From contig NZ_RIAV01000020.1 in assembly GCF_003852715.1 (NCBI RefSeq), positions 1 to 52,839 on the forward strand: a stretch of DNA of 52,839 bases. Direction: 5' to 3'. The notes beneath the pieces were generated by a model. It saw only the letters and a list, made by a program, of their open reading frames with translations, ran no database searches and was not told the DNA's origin. Both the position numbers and the translations under genes were made by a program. Source of the stretch: Ectobacillus antri (lineage in GTDB: Bacteria; Bacillota; Bacilli; Bacillales; Bacillaceae_G). Below are positions 52,794 through 52,839 of this stretch, piece after piece. Within the stretch, counting starts at the first letter, position 1. The number at the start of each line of letters is the position of its first letter.

Positions 52794-52839
52794 ATATGAA
52801 AAGACATTTATTTATCATTTTTAAAAGTGGCTCGGGACG

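Overview
The window looks like chromosomal DNA of a low-GC, endospore-forming Bacillaceae. Evidence: SpoVR, strong AGGAGG ribosome sites, frequent GTG/TTG starts, T-box, S-box, TPP and manganese leader RNAs, and a tRNA run Thr-Trp-Ile-Asn-Glu. Gene content resembles the Bacillus cereus group and its relatives (a tandem TPP riboswitch before tenA is known from B. anthracis), but the species cannot be named from sequence alone.

Layout, left to right. 1-4.6 kb: a heterodimeric multidrug ABC exporter (bmrCD type) behind a 23-codon leader peptide and attenuator, plus a 27-residue membrane microprotein. 4.6-8.9 kb: DegV protein and an N-acetylmuramate module (PTS EIIBC, a murQ that has lost its middle, an RpiR-type regulator). 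9.1-11.1 kb: a Mn2+ riboswitch driving DUF1232, DedA and TerC genes. 11.4-13.5 kb: an amino-acid permease behind two nearly identical tandem T-boxes and a coupled 26-codon ORF with three consecutive Tyr codons. 13.9-16.8 kb: YfhP-like membrane protein, a 122-bp MITE-like insertion with 8-bp target duplications, a deletion scar fusing an ECF sigma gene to an ftsW/rodA-type gene, nitroreductase and DUF2325 protein. 17-21.2 kb: ssuBACD sulfonate operon, divergent from a carboxylesterase; both leaders share an unrecognised RNA motif overlapping a terminator arm.

22-27.5 kb is an accessory patch: an Fbp-type small protein, a YezD-like protein, a transposase remnant, a secreted helical protein, and a partial second spoVR separated from the intact gene by an alpha/beta-hydrolase and a NUDIX gene. 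27.5-37 kb is core-like: YdbS/YdbT, YhdB-like protein, an LCP protein, phosphoglucomutase, BdbC plus a thioredoxin-like partner, an L,D-transpeptidase, an SDR and a purine permease. 37.2-40.9 kb: a SAM-I riboswitch upstream of a sugar-type ABC importer, suggesting import of a SAM-derived thiosugar. 41-49.2 kb: patatin-like protein and a nine-gene thiamine operon (tenA, pyrimidine ABC transporter, tenI, thiO, thiS, thiG, thiF) under tandem TPP riboswitches. 49.5-52.8 kb: SH3b/M23 wall hydrolase, two uncharacterised genes and five tRNAs.

A common theme is RNA-level control: at least seven transcripts here begin with a leader that can terminate before the first main gene. The best candidates for undescribed biology are the shared leader motif at 20891-20915 and 21147-21170, and the tandem T-box plus Tyr-codon mini-ORF. 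The best evidence of genome decay or transfer is the murQ deletion, the sigma/ftsW scar and the spoVR partial duplicate, whose differences from the intact copy are mostly synonymous.
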